Both the position numbers and the translations under genes were made by a program. This document shows, one piece after another, positions 24,571 to 33,362 of a stretch of 64,000 nt of DNA; within the stretch, counting starts at the first letter, position 1, and each line of letters begins with the position of its first letter. The notes under the pieces are model-generated. The model did not search any database, was not told the DNA's origin, and saw nothing but the letters and a program-made list of their open reading frames with translations. Origin of the DNA: Clavibacter michiganensis subsp. insidiosus. GTDB lineage: Bacteria > Actinomycetota > Actinomycetes > Actinomycetales > Microbacteriaceae. The stretch is from the NCBI RefSeq assembly GCF_002240565.1, contig NZ_MZMO01000001.1:2294001-2358000 (forward strand), read 5' to 3'.

Positions 24571-27500
24571 ACCTCGACAGCTGCACGGCTCCCGTCGCCC
24601 GCTGGTACGCGGCGAAGTACTTGTCGCCCATGGCCCTCGCGCCGGCCGCCGTGTAGTGGATCGAGTCCTCGGCCCTGCTGTACCCCGCGGCTCCCGGGAT
24701 GTAGGACACGTTCGACCGCAGCGCGGGCATGCCCTGCTGCGCGGTATCGATGGCCTGGCGCAGCGACGACACGTTCAGCCACTCGGGCACCATGCCGCCG
24801 ACGAGGAACGGCACCGCGCCGTAGCGCGCGTTCAGCCGGTCGACGAGGTCGAGCAGCATCGACTGGTAGCCGGCGGCGGTGGTGCGCGTCGCGTCGGACT
24901 CGCCCTGGGCCCAGACGACCGCGACGAGGCGGTTGTCGGGATCCTGCGCGAGCGCGGCGTCGATCTGCCCGAGCGCGCGCGTGAACAGGTTGATGCGCGA
25001 GCGCGTGTCCGCCGGGTTCCAGGCGTAGGTGCCGTCGCCCGTCATCGAGGTGGACGCCATCGCCGCGGGGACGAGCAGCACCTTCCGGCCCGGGCGGGCG
25101 TCGGCGAGCATGTGCCGGCCGAGCTCCATCCCGGGGCCGACGGCCTGCACGCCGCCGGACGTCGTCCAGGTGGTCACGTGGCTGAGCGAGTCCTTGGCGG
25201 GCACGATCTGCCCGGCCTTGGCGCCGCTGCCGGCGAGCTGGTCGAGGCCGGGCACGCTCACGTCGACGGACGGATCCCACCCGGTGCCGACGCCCTGCGC
25301 GTTCGACTGGCCGAGGATCACGACGACGTCGTAGCCCTCCCCGGTCGAGGCGATCTGCCGCGGCACGGAGGTGCGGGACGTGGGCGCGTAGCCGTCGGCC
25401 CGTCCGGTGACGGTCACGGTGATCTGCGATCCGGCGTCGCGCGGCGCGGGCACGTAGGTCGACGCGGTGCGGCCGGGGACCACGACGCCGTTGCGCTGCC
25501 ACACGTAGGAGAAGGCGGTGGCCTCGGGCGTCCAAACGGGCGTCTCGGCCGTGAGGGTGGATCCGACGGTCGCGTCCCCCGTGATCGTCGGGGTCGGCGC
25601 GTCCGTGAACGGCTGGTCGTCGGGCGACGGCGCGGGCTCGGCGGGCGGCACGTCGAGGGCGTCGACCACGACCGCGGTCGGCTCGCTCGTCACGCTCGTC
25701 GCCGTGTAGCCCGTGCGCGTGCCGGTGACCGTGACGGTGATCCGCGACCCGGCGTCCGCGCGGCGCACGGCGTACGTCGCGTCGGTCGCGCGGAGCACGG
25801 TGACGCCGTCGCGGGCCCACGCGTAGGAGTAGGAGGTGGCCTCCGGCGTCCACGCGGGCGTCTCCACCCGCAGCGGGCTGTCGGCGACGGGCGATCCCTG
25901 GATCACCGGCGTCGTCGTCGCCTCGAACGGCACGGCCGGCGCGGGCGGCGGCGGGGTCACGGGCGTCGCGACGACGGCGATGCCGGGGCTCGTCGCGGTC
26001 TGCGTGACGTACCCGGTCCTCGTGCCGGTGACGGCGACCGAGATGCTCGTGCCGACGTCGCTCGCGACGACCCGGTAGCTCGCGCCGGTCTGGTCGGGGA
26101 TCACCACGCCGTCGCGCATCCACGCGTAGGAGAAGGAGGGCCACGGCGACCACGTGCCGGACTTGGCGTTCAGCGTGTAGTCCACGCGGCCGAGTCCGGT
26201 GATGGACGGGGTGCCGACGGCCGCGAACGCGACGTCGGGGGCGGGCGTCGGGTCCGGCGTGGGCACGGTCGGCTCCGGCGTCGACTCGGGCAGCGGCACG
26301 AGGAGGCCGTCGCTCGCGAGGGACTGCGTGACGTACCCGGTCTTCGTGCCCGTGACGACCACGGCGATCGTGGCGCCCTGGTCGCCCTCCTGCACGCGGT
26401 AGGTGACCGCGGTCTGGCCGTCGATCGCGACGCCGTCGCGGGTCCACTGGTAGGAGAAGGTCGGCCAGGGGGTCCAGACCCCGGCGCGCGCGGACAGCGT
26501 GAAGCCGACGCGAGCGGTGCCGGCGATGGTCGGGGTGGCGGCGGCCGAGAACGGCGCGTCCTCGGGAGCGGCGGTGGGCTCCGGGGTGGGGACGGGGGTC
26601 GGCGCGGGCGGCGCGGGCGTGGGCGTGCCCGGCGTCGCGGTCGGCGTCGGGGTGGGCGCGGGCGTCGTCGGCGCCGGGGTGGGCGTCGGCGTGCTCGCGG
26701 CCGGGACCTGGAGCTCCACGCTCGTCAGCGACTGCGTCGCGTAGCCGGTCTTCGTGCCGGTCACGGTGACGCTGATGCGGGATCCCGCGTCCCCGGCCTG
26801 CACGCGGTAGGTCGCGCCGGTCTGCCCGGCGATCGCCACCCCGTCGCGCAGCCACGCGTAGGAGAACGCGGGCCACGGGGTCCACACCCCGGCCTGCGCG
26901 GACAGCGTGAAGCCGACGCGCGACGTGCCCGCGATGGTGGGCGTCGCCGCGGCGGTGAAGGGCGCGGCGGGCGGCGTCGTCGGCGCGGGCGTCGGAGCGT
27001 TGGTGGGGGCGACCGTGGGCGTGGGGGTCGGCGCGACCGTCGGCGTCGGCGTCGGCGTGGGCGCCGCGGTCGGCGTCGGGGTCGGCGTCGGGGTCGGGGT
27101 CGCGCCCGGCACGGTCATCGCGTCGCTCGTCCGGGACGTCGTCGCGTACCCGGTCTTCGTGCCGGTGACCGTCACGGCGAGGGCCGCGCCGCGGTCCTGC
27201 TCGGTGACGCGGTAGGTGACGCCGGTCTGCCCGCCGATGAGCACGCCGTCGCGGGTCCAGGCGTAGGTGAAGGTGGGCCACGGGGTCCAGGTGCCGGCCC
27301 GGGCGGTGAGCGTGAAGCCCACCTGCGGGGATCCGGCGATGGTGGGCGTGGGGGCGGCCGTGAACGGCGCGACGACGGGCGTCGGGACGGTCGCGGTCGG
27401 CTCGCTCGTCTGCGTGGTGGCGTCGTAGCCGGAGCGGCTGCCGGTCACGGCGACCGTGATGACGGATCCCGCGTCGGCGGCGCGGACGGTGTACGCCGTG

Positions 27501-27937
27501 CTGGTCTGCCCGCTCACGGGCACGCCGTCGACGAGCCACGCGTACGCGCTCGTCGTCGCGGCCGGGGTCCAGCGCGCGGTGGTGGCGAGGAGGCGCTGGC
27601 CGATAACGGCCTTGCCGGTGATGACGGGCGCGGGCGTCGCGGTGAACGGCGCCGCGGCCGCGGTGGCCTGCAGGATCCGCATCATCGACGCCGTGGTCGG
27701 CGCACCCTCGGTCGCGGCCGACGGCACGGCGCTCGTACCGGGCGCGATGACGCGCGCGCTCGACGCCGCGGTGCCCGTCGTCGCGGCCTGGGCCGGAGCG
27801 GCGCCCGGCTCGACGGCGACGAGCAGCGTCACCCCGAGGCTGAGCCCCGTGATGGCGGCGACGAGACGTGCGCGTGTGGATGCGGTGCGCGTCCCCCGTG
27901 TCGAGGCACGGCGGACGGCAGAGTGGTGCTCCCCCAA
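24569..27937 (-). CDS. Secreted sialate O-acetylesterase-like protein with seven Ig-like repeats
   Basis: About 1,122 residues. A basic N-terminus, a hydrophobic segment (LVAAITGLSLGVTLLVAV) and an AQA cleavage site form the signal peptide. Seven repeats of about 90 residues follow (shared cores WTPW-FSYAW-RDGV, Q-T-YRV-DAG, VTVTGTKTGY). They are separated by Thr-Pro-rich linkers, the longest a TPTP/VAPT run. The C-terminal catalytic domain (about 260 residues) is of the SASA/CE6 carbohydrate-esterase type: VVILGQSNAQG, VWAQGESD and DSIHYTAAG hold Ser, Asp/Glu and His. It likely deacetylates plant or bacterial polysaccharides outside the cell. The start is uncertain: a TTG at 27937 has a GGGGGG site; a GTG at 27991 is also in frame. 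Confidence 0.85.
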   Translation of the reverse strand: MGEHHSAVRRASTRGTRTASTRARLVAAITGLSLGVTLLVAVEPGAAPAQAATTGTAASSARVIAPGTSAVPSAATEGAPTTASMMRILQATAAAAPFTATPAPVITGKAVIGQRLLATTARWTPAATTSAYAWLVDGVPVSGQTSTAYTVRAADAGSVITVAVTGSRSGYDATTQTSEPTATVPTPVVAPFTAAPTPTIAGSPQVGFTLTARAGTWTPWPTFTYAWTRDGVLIGGQTGVTYRVTEQDRGAALAVTVTGTKTGYATTSRTSDAMTVPGATPTPTPTPTPTAAPTPTPTPTVAPTPTPTVAPTNAPTPAPTTPPAAPFTAAATPTIAGTSRVGFTLSAQAGVWTPWPAFSYAWLRDGVAIAGQTGATYRVQAGDAGSRISVTVTGTKTGYATQSLTSVELQVPAASTPTPTPAPTTPAPTPTPTATPGTPTPAPPAPTPVPTPEPTAAPEDAPFSAAATPTIAGTARVGFTLSARAGVWTPWPTFSYQWTRDGVAIDGQTAVTYRVQEGDQGATIAVVVTGTKTGYVTQSLASDGLLVPLPESTPEPTVPTPDPTPAPDVAFAAVGTPSITGLGRVDYTLNAKSGTWSPWPSFSYAWMRDGVVIPDQTGASYRVVASDVGTSISVAVTGTRTGYVTQTATSPGIAVVATPVTPPPPAPAVPFEATTTPVIQGSPVADSPLRVETPAWTPEATSYSYAWARDGVTVLRATDATYAVRRADAGSRITVTVTGTRTGYTATSVTSEPTAVVVDALDVPPAEPAPSPDDQPFTDAPTPTITGDATVGSTLTAETPVWTPEATAFSYVWQRNGVVVPGRTASTYVPAPRDAGSQITVTVTGRADGYAPTSRTSVPRQIASTGEGYDVVVILGQSNAQGVGTGWDPSVDVSVPGLDQLAGSGAKAGQIVPAKDSLSHVTTWTTSGGVQAVGPGMELGRHMLADARPGRKVLLVPAAMASTSMTGDGTYAWNPADTRSRINLFTRALGQIDAALAQDPDNRLVAVVWAQGESDATRTTAAGYQSMLLDLVDRLNARYGAVPFLVGGMVPEWLNVSSLRQAIDTAQQGMPALRSNVSYIPGAAGYSRAEDSIHYTAAGARAMGDKYFAAYQRATGAVQLSR

Positions 27938-27964
27938 TTGATCCCCCCAGATCGTCGAGGCGAA

Positions 27965-27981
27965 TTCCACCTCATGTGGAA
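27965..27981. promoter_or_regulatory. Inverted repeat upstream of the esterase gene
   Basis: TTCCAC-5-GTGGAA, just upstream of the TTG at 27937, in a less GC-rich stretch; a candidate operator. Nothing else is recognised in the 27992-28219 gap. Confidence 0.4.
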
Positions 27982-28219
27982 ATGCTTGCACACCCCGTCG
28001 GTGGTGCGTGACACGTGTCCGGTGAGGACCTCGCTCACGCCCGGCTCACAGGGGATGCACATGCCACGGGCACGCCCGGCGTCCGGGCAGGCGGACTCGC
28101 ACGCCGGCACCCGCCCTCCGCTCGCGCCCTCAGCTCCCACCCGATGGCGCCCCGTACCGTGGGCGGCGACCTGCCCCGCCCGTCGGATCCCCGAGGATCC
28201 CCCCGCCCCGGAAGGCCCC

Positions 28220-28714
28220 ATGACGAACGCCCCGCACCCCGACGCCGCCCCGCCCGCCGAGCCCGGCGACCGCCCTGCGGGATCACCCTCCACGCCGACC
28301 GCCGGATTCGCGGCGCTCGTCCGCGGCACGCGCGACCGCTCCGACCGCCCGTCCCGCCTCGGCCGCCTCTTCGCCGTGGTCGCGGTCGTCGAGGCGATCA
28401 CGTGGACCGGCCTCCTGGTCGGCATGCTCCTCAAGTACGTGACCGAGACGACCGAGCTCGGCGTCTATGTCTTCGGCCGCCTCCACGGCGCCGCGTTCGT
28501 GCTCTACGTGATCGTCACGGCCGTCGCCGCGATCCGCCTCCGCTGGGGATGGAAGCCGGCGCTCCTCGCGGGCGTCGCCGCCATCCCGCCGCTCGCGACC
28601 CTGCCGCTCGAGGTGGGCCTGCGTCGCCGCGGGTACCTGCGGCAGCCGGCCGACGCGGTCGATGGACGGCTGCACGTGGGAGCCGCACCGGGCAGCGCCA
28701 CCTCCCGCGCCTGA
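28220..28714 (+). CDS. DUF3817 membrane protein
   Basis: A 164-residue protein. A hydrophilic N-terminus of about 45 residues precedes three membrane segments (about 50-72, 80-100 and 108-130). The motifs RLFAVVAVVEAITWTGLLVGM and FGRLHGAAFVLYV are characteristic of DUF3817. The family has no known function and is common in actinobacteria. The ATG at 28220 follows GGAAGG. It is convergent with the YitT gene, 10 bp between stops. Confidence 0.88.
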   Translation: MTNAPHPDAAPPAEPGDRPAGSPSTPTAGFAALVRGTRDRSDRPSRLGRLFAVVAVVEAITWTGLLVGMLLKYVTETTELGVYVFGRLHGAAFVLYVIVTAVAAIRLRWGWKPALLAGVAAIPPLATLPLEVGLRRRGYLRQPADAVDGRLHVGAAPGSATSRA

Positions 28715-28724
28715 CCGCCGCGGG

Positions 28725-29387
28725 TCAGATCCCGGTGTAGCGCCCCGGCCGGTGGTTGAGCGCGAGCACCAGGTTGAGCAGCACCGCGCCGAGCGCCGAC
28801 CACACGACGCCCTCGACCGGCACCACCGTGAGGCCGAGCAGGATCACGATCACGTCGAGGATCATCTGCGCGTACCCGGCCGGGAAGCGGAACCGCTCCT
28901 GCGCGATGAGCGCCACGATGTTGAACCCGCCGAGGCTGGATCCGTGCCGGAACACCACCAGCAGCCCGATCCCCACGAGCAGGTTCCCCGCGAGCACGCC
29001 GTACACCGGCTGCAGCTCGAGCCCGGTGACCATGGCGGGGTGCAGCGTCGAGAACAGCGACACGAGCGCGACCGAGATGACCGTGCGGATCGTGAACCGC
29101 CACCCCTTCTTCCACACCGCGAGCGCGAAGAACGGCGCGTTCACCACGAAGAACAGCACCCCGAACGGCAGCACGCCCGTGTAGCTCAGCAGCAGCGCGA
29201 GACCCGCGGTGCCGCCCGTGACCGCGCCGGCGTCGCGCAGCAGGAACAGCCCGAACGAGGCGACGAAGGTGCCGGTGAGGATCCCCAGCACGTCCTCGAT
29301 GACGGAGTGCGGGATCCCCGCGGTGGTCGGCTCGTCGGGCGAGGGGGCGATCGGCGTGGGCAGGGGCTCGGACGCGGAAGCGGTCAT
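28725..29387 (-). CDS. YitT/YczE-like membrane protein
   Basis: A 220-residue protein with about six hydrophobic segments. Features include LGILTGTFVASFGLFLLRDAGAVTGGTAGLALLL near the N-terminus and FRHGSSLGGFNIVALIAQERFRFPAG in the middle, both typical of the YitT family. The C-terminal DUF2179 domain of long YitT proteins is absent. The ATG at 29387 is chosen for the CGGAGA site upstream; the upstream in-frame Met codons give no family sequence. Function is not known. Confidence 0.85.
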   Translation of the reverse strand: MTASASEPLPTPIAPSPDEPTTAGIPHSVIEDVLGILTGTFVASFGLFLLRDAGAVTGGTAGLALLLSYTGVLPFGVLFFVVNAPFFALAVWKKGWRFTIRTVISVALVSLFSTLHPAMVTGLELQPVYGVLAGNLLVGIGLLVVFRHGSSLGGFNIVALIAQERFRFPAGYAQMILDVIVILLGLTVVPVEGVVWSALGAVLLNLVLALNHRPGRYTGI

Positions 29388-29519
29388 GGCGGTCTCCGGG
29401 GTGGGGGGACGGGATCCGCGCGGGCGGTCGTGCCGCATCACGCGCAGGGAACAGCATGGCGGATCGGCGGGGTGGTGGCGGACGGGGGCGGTCCGGCGCC
29501 ATGGCACCCGCGCTCGGGC

Positions 29520-30041
29520 TCAGAGGGGACCGCCGAAGGGACCGACGTCGAAGTACCCGTGGCTGGTCTTCTCGTCGCGCCGGCCGACGAGCCTTTCCAG
29601 CGACCGGCGCTCCTCCGGGGTGAAGCTCTCCCATCGACGCTTCGAAGCCTGCACGAACCAGGCGCGGGCCTTTTCCCACGCCTCCGCGGACGCATCCCAC
29701 TCCACATCCAGCACGGTCGTGACGACGTCGATGAGCGATCCCTCCGGCCACGGCTCGCTCGCCGACTCGGCGGTCCCGACCATCCACTGGTCCTCACCGT
29801 CGCCGTAGCGGAACTCGTCCTCCGGAAGCATCAGGCGGTAGGCGTCGTCACGGAGCCAGAAGTCGTTCGTGTTGCGCCGCGCCACCACCCACGGATGCGG
29901 GTACCCGGGCAACCGGATGCGGCCGGCGATGCCGGACGGCAGCCACTCGTCGGACGGCGGGACGGCGGGGTTGCGGAGGTGGCAGAGGCGGGGCTCCGGC
30001 TCCGAGATGATGCGGGGGCGGCGGCGCCAGAAGTTGATCAC
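29520..30041 (-). CDS. Candidate immunity protein, family B copy 2
   Basis: A 173-residue soluble protein, clearly paralogous to the product of 31200-31718. Shared features are an N-terminal basic start, LPSGI followed by WVVARR, VVTTVLDVEWD-EAWEKA in the middle, and a C-terminal FDVGPFGGP. No known domain recognised. The GTG at 30041 overlaps the stop of the family A gene (30038-30041), so the A-B pair is coupled. Position downstream of an Rhs toxin gene, duplication and atypical composition suggest an immunity gene; this is inference. Confidence 0.75.
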   Translation of the reverse strand: MINFWRRRPRIISEPEPRLCHLRNPAVPPSDEWLPSGIAGRIRLPGYPHPWVVARRNTNDFWLRDDAYRLMLPEDEFRYGDGEDQWMVGTAESASEPWPEGSLIDVVTTVLDVEWDASAEAWEKARAWFVQASKRRWESFTPEERRSLERLVGRRDEKTSHGYFDVGPFGGPL

Positions 30042-30502
30042 GATGGCCGCCTGCGCCCGAGCCCGAGCAGCGGGCCGCACTCACGCGAGGTGACCCGGCC
30101 ACCGAGCCGACGCACCCGAGAGCCGACGCCGCGCCGCTCCCGGCTGACGGTGCTGACGATGTCCCAGCAGACCCCCGCCGCGTCGAGCGGCCACTGTGGA
30201 TCGATGTCGTGCGGCAGGTGGATCAGCTCGTGCTTCAGCTCCGTGAACGTCGTCGCGCGCGAGATCGGCGCGAGGAGCTCCACCGGGATGGGTTCCTCGA
30301 CGAAGGCGGCCTGATCGGCCCATCCCGTCATCTCGTGCAGGTGATCGGAGACGTCGGAGAGCGTGTCCATCACGTCCCGCATGAGCGCGCGGTAGGTGGC
30401 ACCCGATACCCGGTGCAGGGCGCGCGACGCCTCATCCGAGAGCAGGTCACGGGCACCCCACAGGTACTCGACGTGGAACACCCCGTCGTCAGCGACCCAC
30501 AT
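30038..30502 (-). CDS. Candidate immunity protein, family A copy 2
   Basis: A 154-residue soluble protein paralogous to the product of 32166-32600. Both begin MWV-D-G-FH, share a LLSD motif near residue 21, an SLIE/HLHE segment followed by a W-DQ motif around residue 60, a TELKHELIHLP/AELRKELVTLP core, and a basic C-terminal tail. No named domain recognised. Its stop overlaps the family B start. It may neutralise an Rhs C-terminal toxin, by location and duplication only. Confidence 0.75.
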   Translation of the reverse strand: MWVADDGVFHVEYLWGARDLLSDEASRALHRVSGATYRALMRDVMDTLSDVSDHLHEMTGWADQAAFVEEPIPVELLAPISRATTFTELKHELIHLPHDIDPQWPLDAAGVCWDIVSTVSRERRGVGSRVRRLGGRVTSRECGPLLGLGRRRPS

Positions 30503-30549
30503 GCGCGGTGCCCCCTTTCGTTGCGGAGCATGTCATGGCCACAGGTCCA

Positions 30550-31200
30550 TCACGATTCACGCAGATATTCCAGGAAGTCCTCGATCAGACCCGCCCGCAG
30601 CTCCTCATTGCAGATGCGAGGATCCGTTGACATCAGGAGATCGCGGAGGGACAGATCGGAGCCGCGAAGGAATATGTAGACGCACACTTCGCTCGGGTCG
30701 AGCACCTCTGCTCGGTCGCGACGGGAGAAGCGGTTGATGACCTTCGTGAGCATCGAGGCCGCCCGCCGCCCCGGAAGCATCGGAACCAGGTACGCCGGGA
30801 ACATCTCGTCCACGGGGTAGTGACCGGTGGGCGACTCGCCTCGATCCCCGGCACTCGAACGCGGTCGCTCGCCGATCCCACGGATGACCTTGATCCGGAC
30901 ATGGCCGACTGCGTCATCGCGGTCACGACCTAGAGGATCCCTCAGGGCACCGACCATCGCGTGCACTTCATGGCGACGCAGCACGAGGACAGTGCCGTGC
31001 GATGGCGAGAGAATCGTGCCGGCCTGTCGCTCCCACGCTGCCACCAGGACGCGCGTGAGCCACGAGAGCCTCGTCCCCTTGGGGTGGATCCGGATGTGCC
31101 ATTCTGTCACCCGTTCGTCTCGCGACACTCGGTCCCCTATCTCCTCACTCCGCCCTGCGCTCCCCGTGCTGCGATCGTCCGAGCGCGCGCCGGCAGGCAT
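30550..31200 (-). CDS. Hypothetical protein in Rhs accessory cluster
   Basis: A 216-residue soluble protein. The ATG at 31200 forms a TGATG stop-start overlap with family B copy 1, which decides this start over the much longer frame upstream. An in-frame GTG (VTEWHIRIHPKG) is possible about 50 residues in. It contains SWLTRVLVAAWERQ, LRRHEVHAMVGAL and a C-terminal acidic region ending FLEYLRES. No domain recognised. Composition is less GC-rich than the core genes. Cotranscription with the flanking candidate immunity genes is likely. Confidence 0.65.
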   Translation of the reverse strand: MPAGARSDDRSTGSAGRSEEIGDRVSRDERVTEWHIRIHPKGTRLSWLTRVLVAAWERQAGTILSPSHGTVLVLRRHEVHAMVGALRDPLGRDRDDAVGHVRIKVIRGIGERPRSSAGDRGESPTGHYPVDEMFPAYLVPMLPGRRAASMLTKVINRFSRRDRAEVLDPSEVCVYIFLRGSDLSLRDLLMSTDPRICNEELRAGLIEDFLEYLRES

Positions 31201-31718
31201 CAGTCCACCGGACCATCCCACGGGCCGGCGTCGAAGGGATAGTCGGGAGAGCGACCGCGACTGAGTTGTGCAAGGAATCTCCTGTCGCTTCTCTTCAAGG
31301 CCGAGAGGCCGGCTCTGTCCCTCTCCGCTCGCCACCGATTCGCCTCGACCCACGCCTCCGGAGTCAGATCCCATTCGAGAGCCAGCAGGGTCGTGGCGAG
31401 ATCGATGCACCCTCCCTCGCCGGGATGGAAGGAGTCCTCCGAGACAGGTACGAGCGTCCCCTGCGAACCTCCGCCGATGAAAGGCCGCCAGGTCGGCAAG
31501 AACAGCTTGTACGCGAATTCCTGCTCTCCCTGGTCGCCGTGCATCCGACGCGCGATCACCCATCCTCGTTCGACTTCGTCTTGATCCACCCGAGCGACGA
31601 TTCCCGCAGGGAGCCAGGAAGCGGGGTGCGGGACACGCGGGTCGATTGGGGTGGTTGGCTCCTCATAGATGTCCGCATCTTCCGCACGGCGGGCTGGCCT
31701 TCTACCTTTGAACCACAT
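31200..31718 (-). CDS. Candidate immunity protein, family B copy 1
   Basis: A 172-residue protein paralogous to the product of 29520-30041: LPAGIVARV, WVIARR, TTLLALEWDLTPEAWVEA and the C-terminal FDAGPWDGP match in order. It begins MWFKGRRPARR. The ATG at 31718 has AGAGGAC upstream and lies 13 bp after the stop of the orphan Rhs C-terminal remnant, the position expected of that toxin's immunity gene. Its partner family A gene is 447 bp upstream, not overlapping as in copy 2, because the remnant lies between them. Confidence 0.75.
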   Translation of the reverse strand: MWFKGRRPARRAEDADIYEEPTTPIDPRVPHPASWLPAGIVARVDQDEVERGWVIARRMHGDQGEQEFAYKLFLPTWRPFIGGGSQGTLVPVSEDSFHPGEGGCIDLATTLLALEWDLTPEAWVEANRWRAERDRAGLSALKRSDRRFLAQLSRGRSPDYPFDAGPWDGPVD

Positions 31719-31731
31719 ACCACTTGTCCTC

Positions 31732-32080
31732 TCAGTGATTTACGTAGATTTTAATGTACGCATCACCCTTGGCGTACTTTCCCTGCGGGGGCATCGAGTT
31801 TGATTTCTTCCATCCACCCTTGTAGTGCGAGTGCATAACCTGACGATACGAGACATTGTTGTCGCGATGCCGCCCAGGTGCTCCGACAGCTTCTGGTGCT
31901 GACCCAGCCACCCGTAGTCCGCGTTGCCCTGCTGCGTGTCCGGACCCGACTGGTTCGCTATCACCGTGCCCAGCGCACCCGTCTTCGGATCCTCGACCTG
32001 CCCGAACGGGTCGTAGACCGCGAGCCCCGGCGCACGTGCCCCGGCCTGGTCCGCCGTGACGAGGATGTCGCCGTGGATGC
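31732..32080 (-). pseudogene. Orphan Rhs C-terminal remnant
   Basis: Positions 31861-32080 repeat the Rhs core of the main gene (33363-33582) with about six differences in 220 bp. In reading frame this segment encodes ADQAGARAPGLAVYDP and GNADYGWLGQHQKL. The homology ends abruptly after GGIAT, before the main gene's conserved GARQY-GRFLQVDP motif. The next 42 codons, in another frame, encode a different, protein-like tail (HSHYKGGWKKSNSMPPQGKY, then a Lys/Ile/Tyr-rich end YVNH). So this is a displaced, internally deleted and frameshifted toxin-tip cassette. It has no start codon of its own. 32081-32165 holds nothing I recognise. Confidence 0.8.
31861..32080. repeat. 220-bp direct repeat, copy 1 (orphan remnant)
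   Basis: Near-identical to 33363-33582, offset exactly 1502 bp with no indel and about six substitutions. It is long and similar enough for homologous recombination, which would swap the tip of the main Rhs gene and delete the candidate immunity gene between. Confidence 0.93.
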
Positions 32081-32165
32081 GGCGAAGTAAGCGTGTTCAG
32101 AGGCGCGCAACCCAGACAGTGACACGATGCCTTGGGGGATGCTGGGGTGCAGCCCGGCGGGGGGC

Positions 32166-32600
32166 CTATGCCCTGTGCCGCAGCGTTTGCCTGATTCCCA
32201 GTCTCCTCATCGCTCGCGACTTGATCGTGGCTCGCCGCGCTGAGGCCAGTGCCACGATGTCGACTCCCAGCATTGATGCATCCATGCGCCACTGGAGCGG
32301 AACCGCCCAGGGAAGGGTAACGAGCTCTTTCCGCAGCTCCGCCATCGTGGACGGCATCCGAATGACCTCCAAGTAGGAGTCCGGCAGAACCCGCTCGACA
32401 TATTCGCTCTGATCCCCCCACTCATCTACTTCGATCAGCGAGTCGACCACGTCGCCGCTGACGCGCTGGACGTCGTGCCTGAGCACGTCGAAAGCCTTCC
32501 CAGGCGCCGATGCAAGCTCCGCCGACAGTGAATCTGAAAGCAGCTCCATTGCCTTCCACACATGCACGGTATGGAACAAACCCTCGTCATCCACCCACAT
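32166..32600 (-). CDS. Candidate immunity protein, family A copy 1
   Basis: A 144-residue soluble protein, paralogous to the product of 30038-30502 (MWVDDEGLFH, MELLSDSLS, VDEWGDQSEYVE, MAELRKELVTLP). It is the first intact gene downstream of the Rhs toxin gene, in the same direction, which is where a cognate immunity gene normally sits. The ATG at 32600 is preceded by GAGAAAGG. The 218-bp gap to the Rhs stop is AT-richer than the genome; I see no convincing gene in it. Function is inferred from position only. Confidence 0.75.
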   Translation of the reverse strand: MWVDDEGLFHTVHVWKAMELLSDSLSAELASAPGKAFDVLRHDVQRVSGDVVDSLIEVDEWGDQSEYVERVLPDSYLEVIRMPSTMAELRKELVTLPWAVPLQWRMDASMLGVDIVALASARRATIKSRAMRRLGIRQTLRHRA

Positions 32601-32818
32601 TGATAAACCTTTCTCTACTTATGTGCGATTCCTTGATACATGAATCACTGACCGCCTCGCCGCACCCTTGGCCGCTATGGCACCGACGAGTCAAGGCTCA
32701 AATGACGTGACTTACCTGATGGTCAACGCACCTCGCGCACCACAGGATTTCGGACGGGAATAACACCTCGCGAGTAACTTCCGCGACCGTACCATGGCGA
32801 CCATCCAGCTACCAACCG

Positions 32819-33235
32819 CTAGTCTCCATTGTAATTGCGCGGGAAGTATACGTGATGCGTACCCACTACTCGCCCCGCCCTAGTCGTGACGTCAACGTGA
32901 TAATGATCACCTCGTCCGCAAAGTTTCCGGAAGGCTCGACACAAGGGCCCTTTGTCATTATTCTTCTTGCTCGACAGATCCTTGGCCCGTGCTTCCGCAG
33001 CCGCTCGTGACGAGGCCGACTCGCGCGAGTGCCGAGGCGGCACGTTCGATGCCGGCGGCTTGGGCTTCGGCTTGCTGAAGACCTGGCCTATCCAGGGAAA
33101 AGCGGTCGCCTTCAACCAGGACCCGATCTGCTGCCCTACCCACCATGCACCGAGCACGACGGCGGTAGCGACAATCGCTATGCCGACGGCAGCTGCAACG
33201 AGAACAGCAAGGGGTATCAAGAAAACGAACTGCCC
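32819..33235 (-). other. C-terminal toxin tip of the Rhs protein
   Basis: About 137 residues after the DPINAFDLTG core boundary. A hydrophobic helix (FLIPLAVLVAAAVGIAIVATAVVLG, quoted in part) could aid membrane passage. A Lys/Pro-rich and Arg/Ala-rich linker follows, then a His-rich end with GDHYHVDVTTRAGRVVG and THHVYFP. Clustered His with a short strand pattern resembles small nuclease toxins, but no named toxin family is recognised. Confidence 0.6.
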
Positions 33236-33362
33236 CGTCAGGTCGAACGCGTTGATCGGGTCGTTCGGATACGCGTAGTCGTCATCCGTCCCGCCCTCGA
33301 CCGGATCCACCTGCAGGAACCGCCCCAGCGCCGCGACGTACTGCCTGGCGCCCATCTCGATG

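Noticed and set aside
26540..27120. Imperfect GCGTCGG repeats considered as a CRISPR array or regulatory repeat.
   Set aside because: They encode the Thr-Pro linkers of the secreted esterase; there are no unique spacers of constant length.
30550..31563. A 337-codon version of the gene at 30550 extending over family B copy 1.
   Set aside because: The extra N-terminus is a shadow of the family B gene; the TGATG overlap at 31200 gives a better start.
32601..32818. A short minus-strand frame of about 30 codons between the Rhs stop and family A copy 1.
   Set aside because: No ribosome site and no recognisable features.
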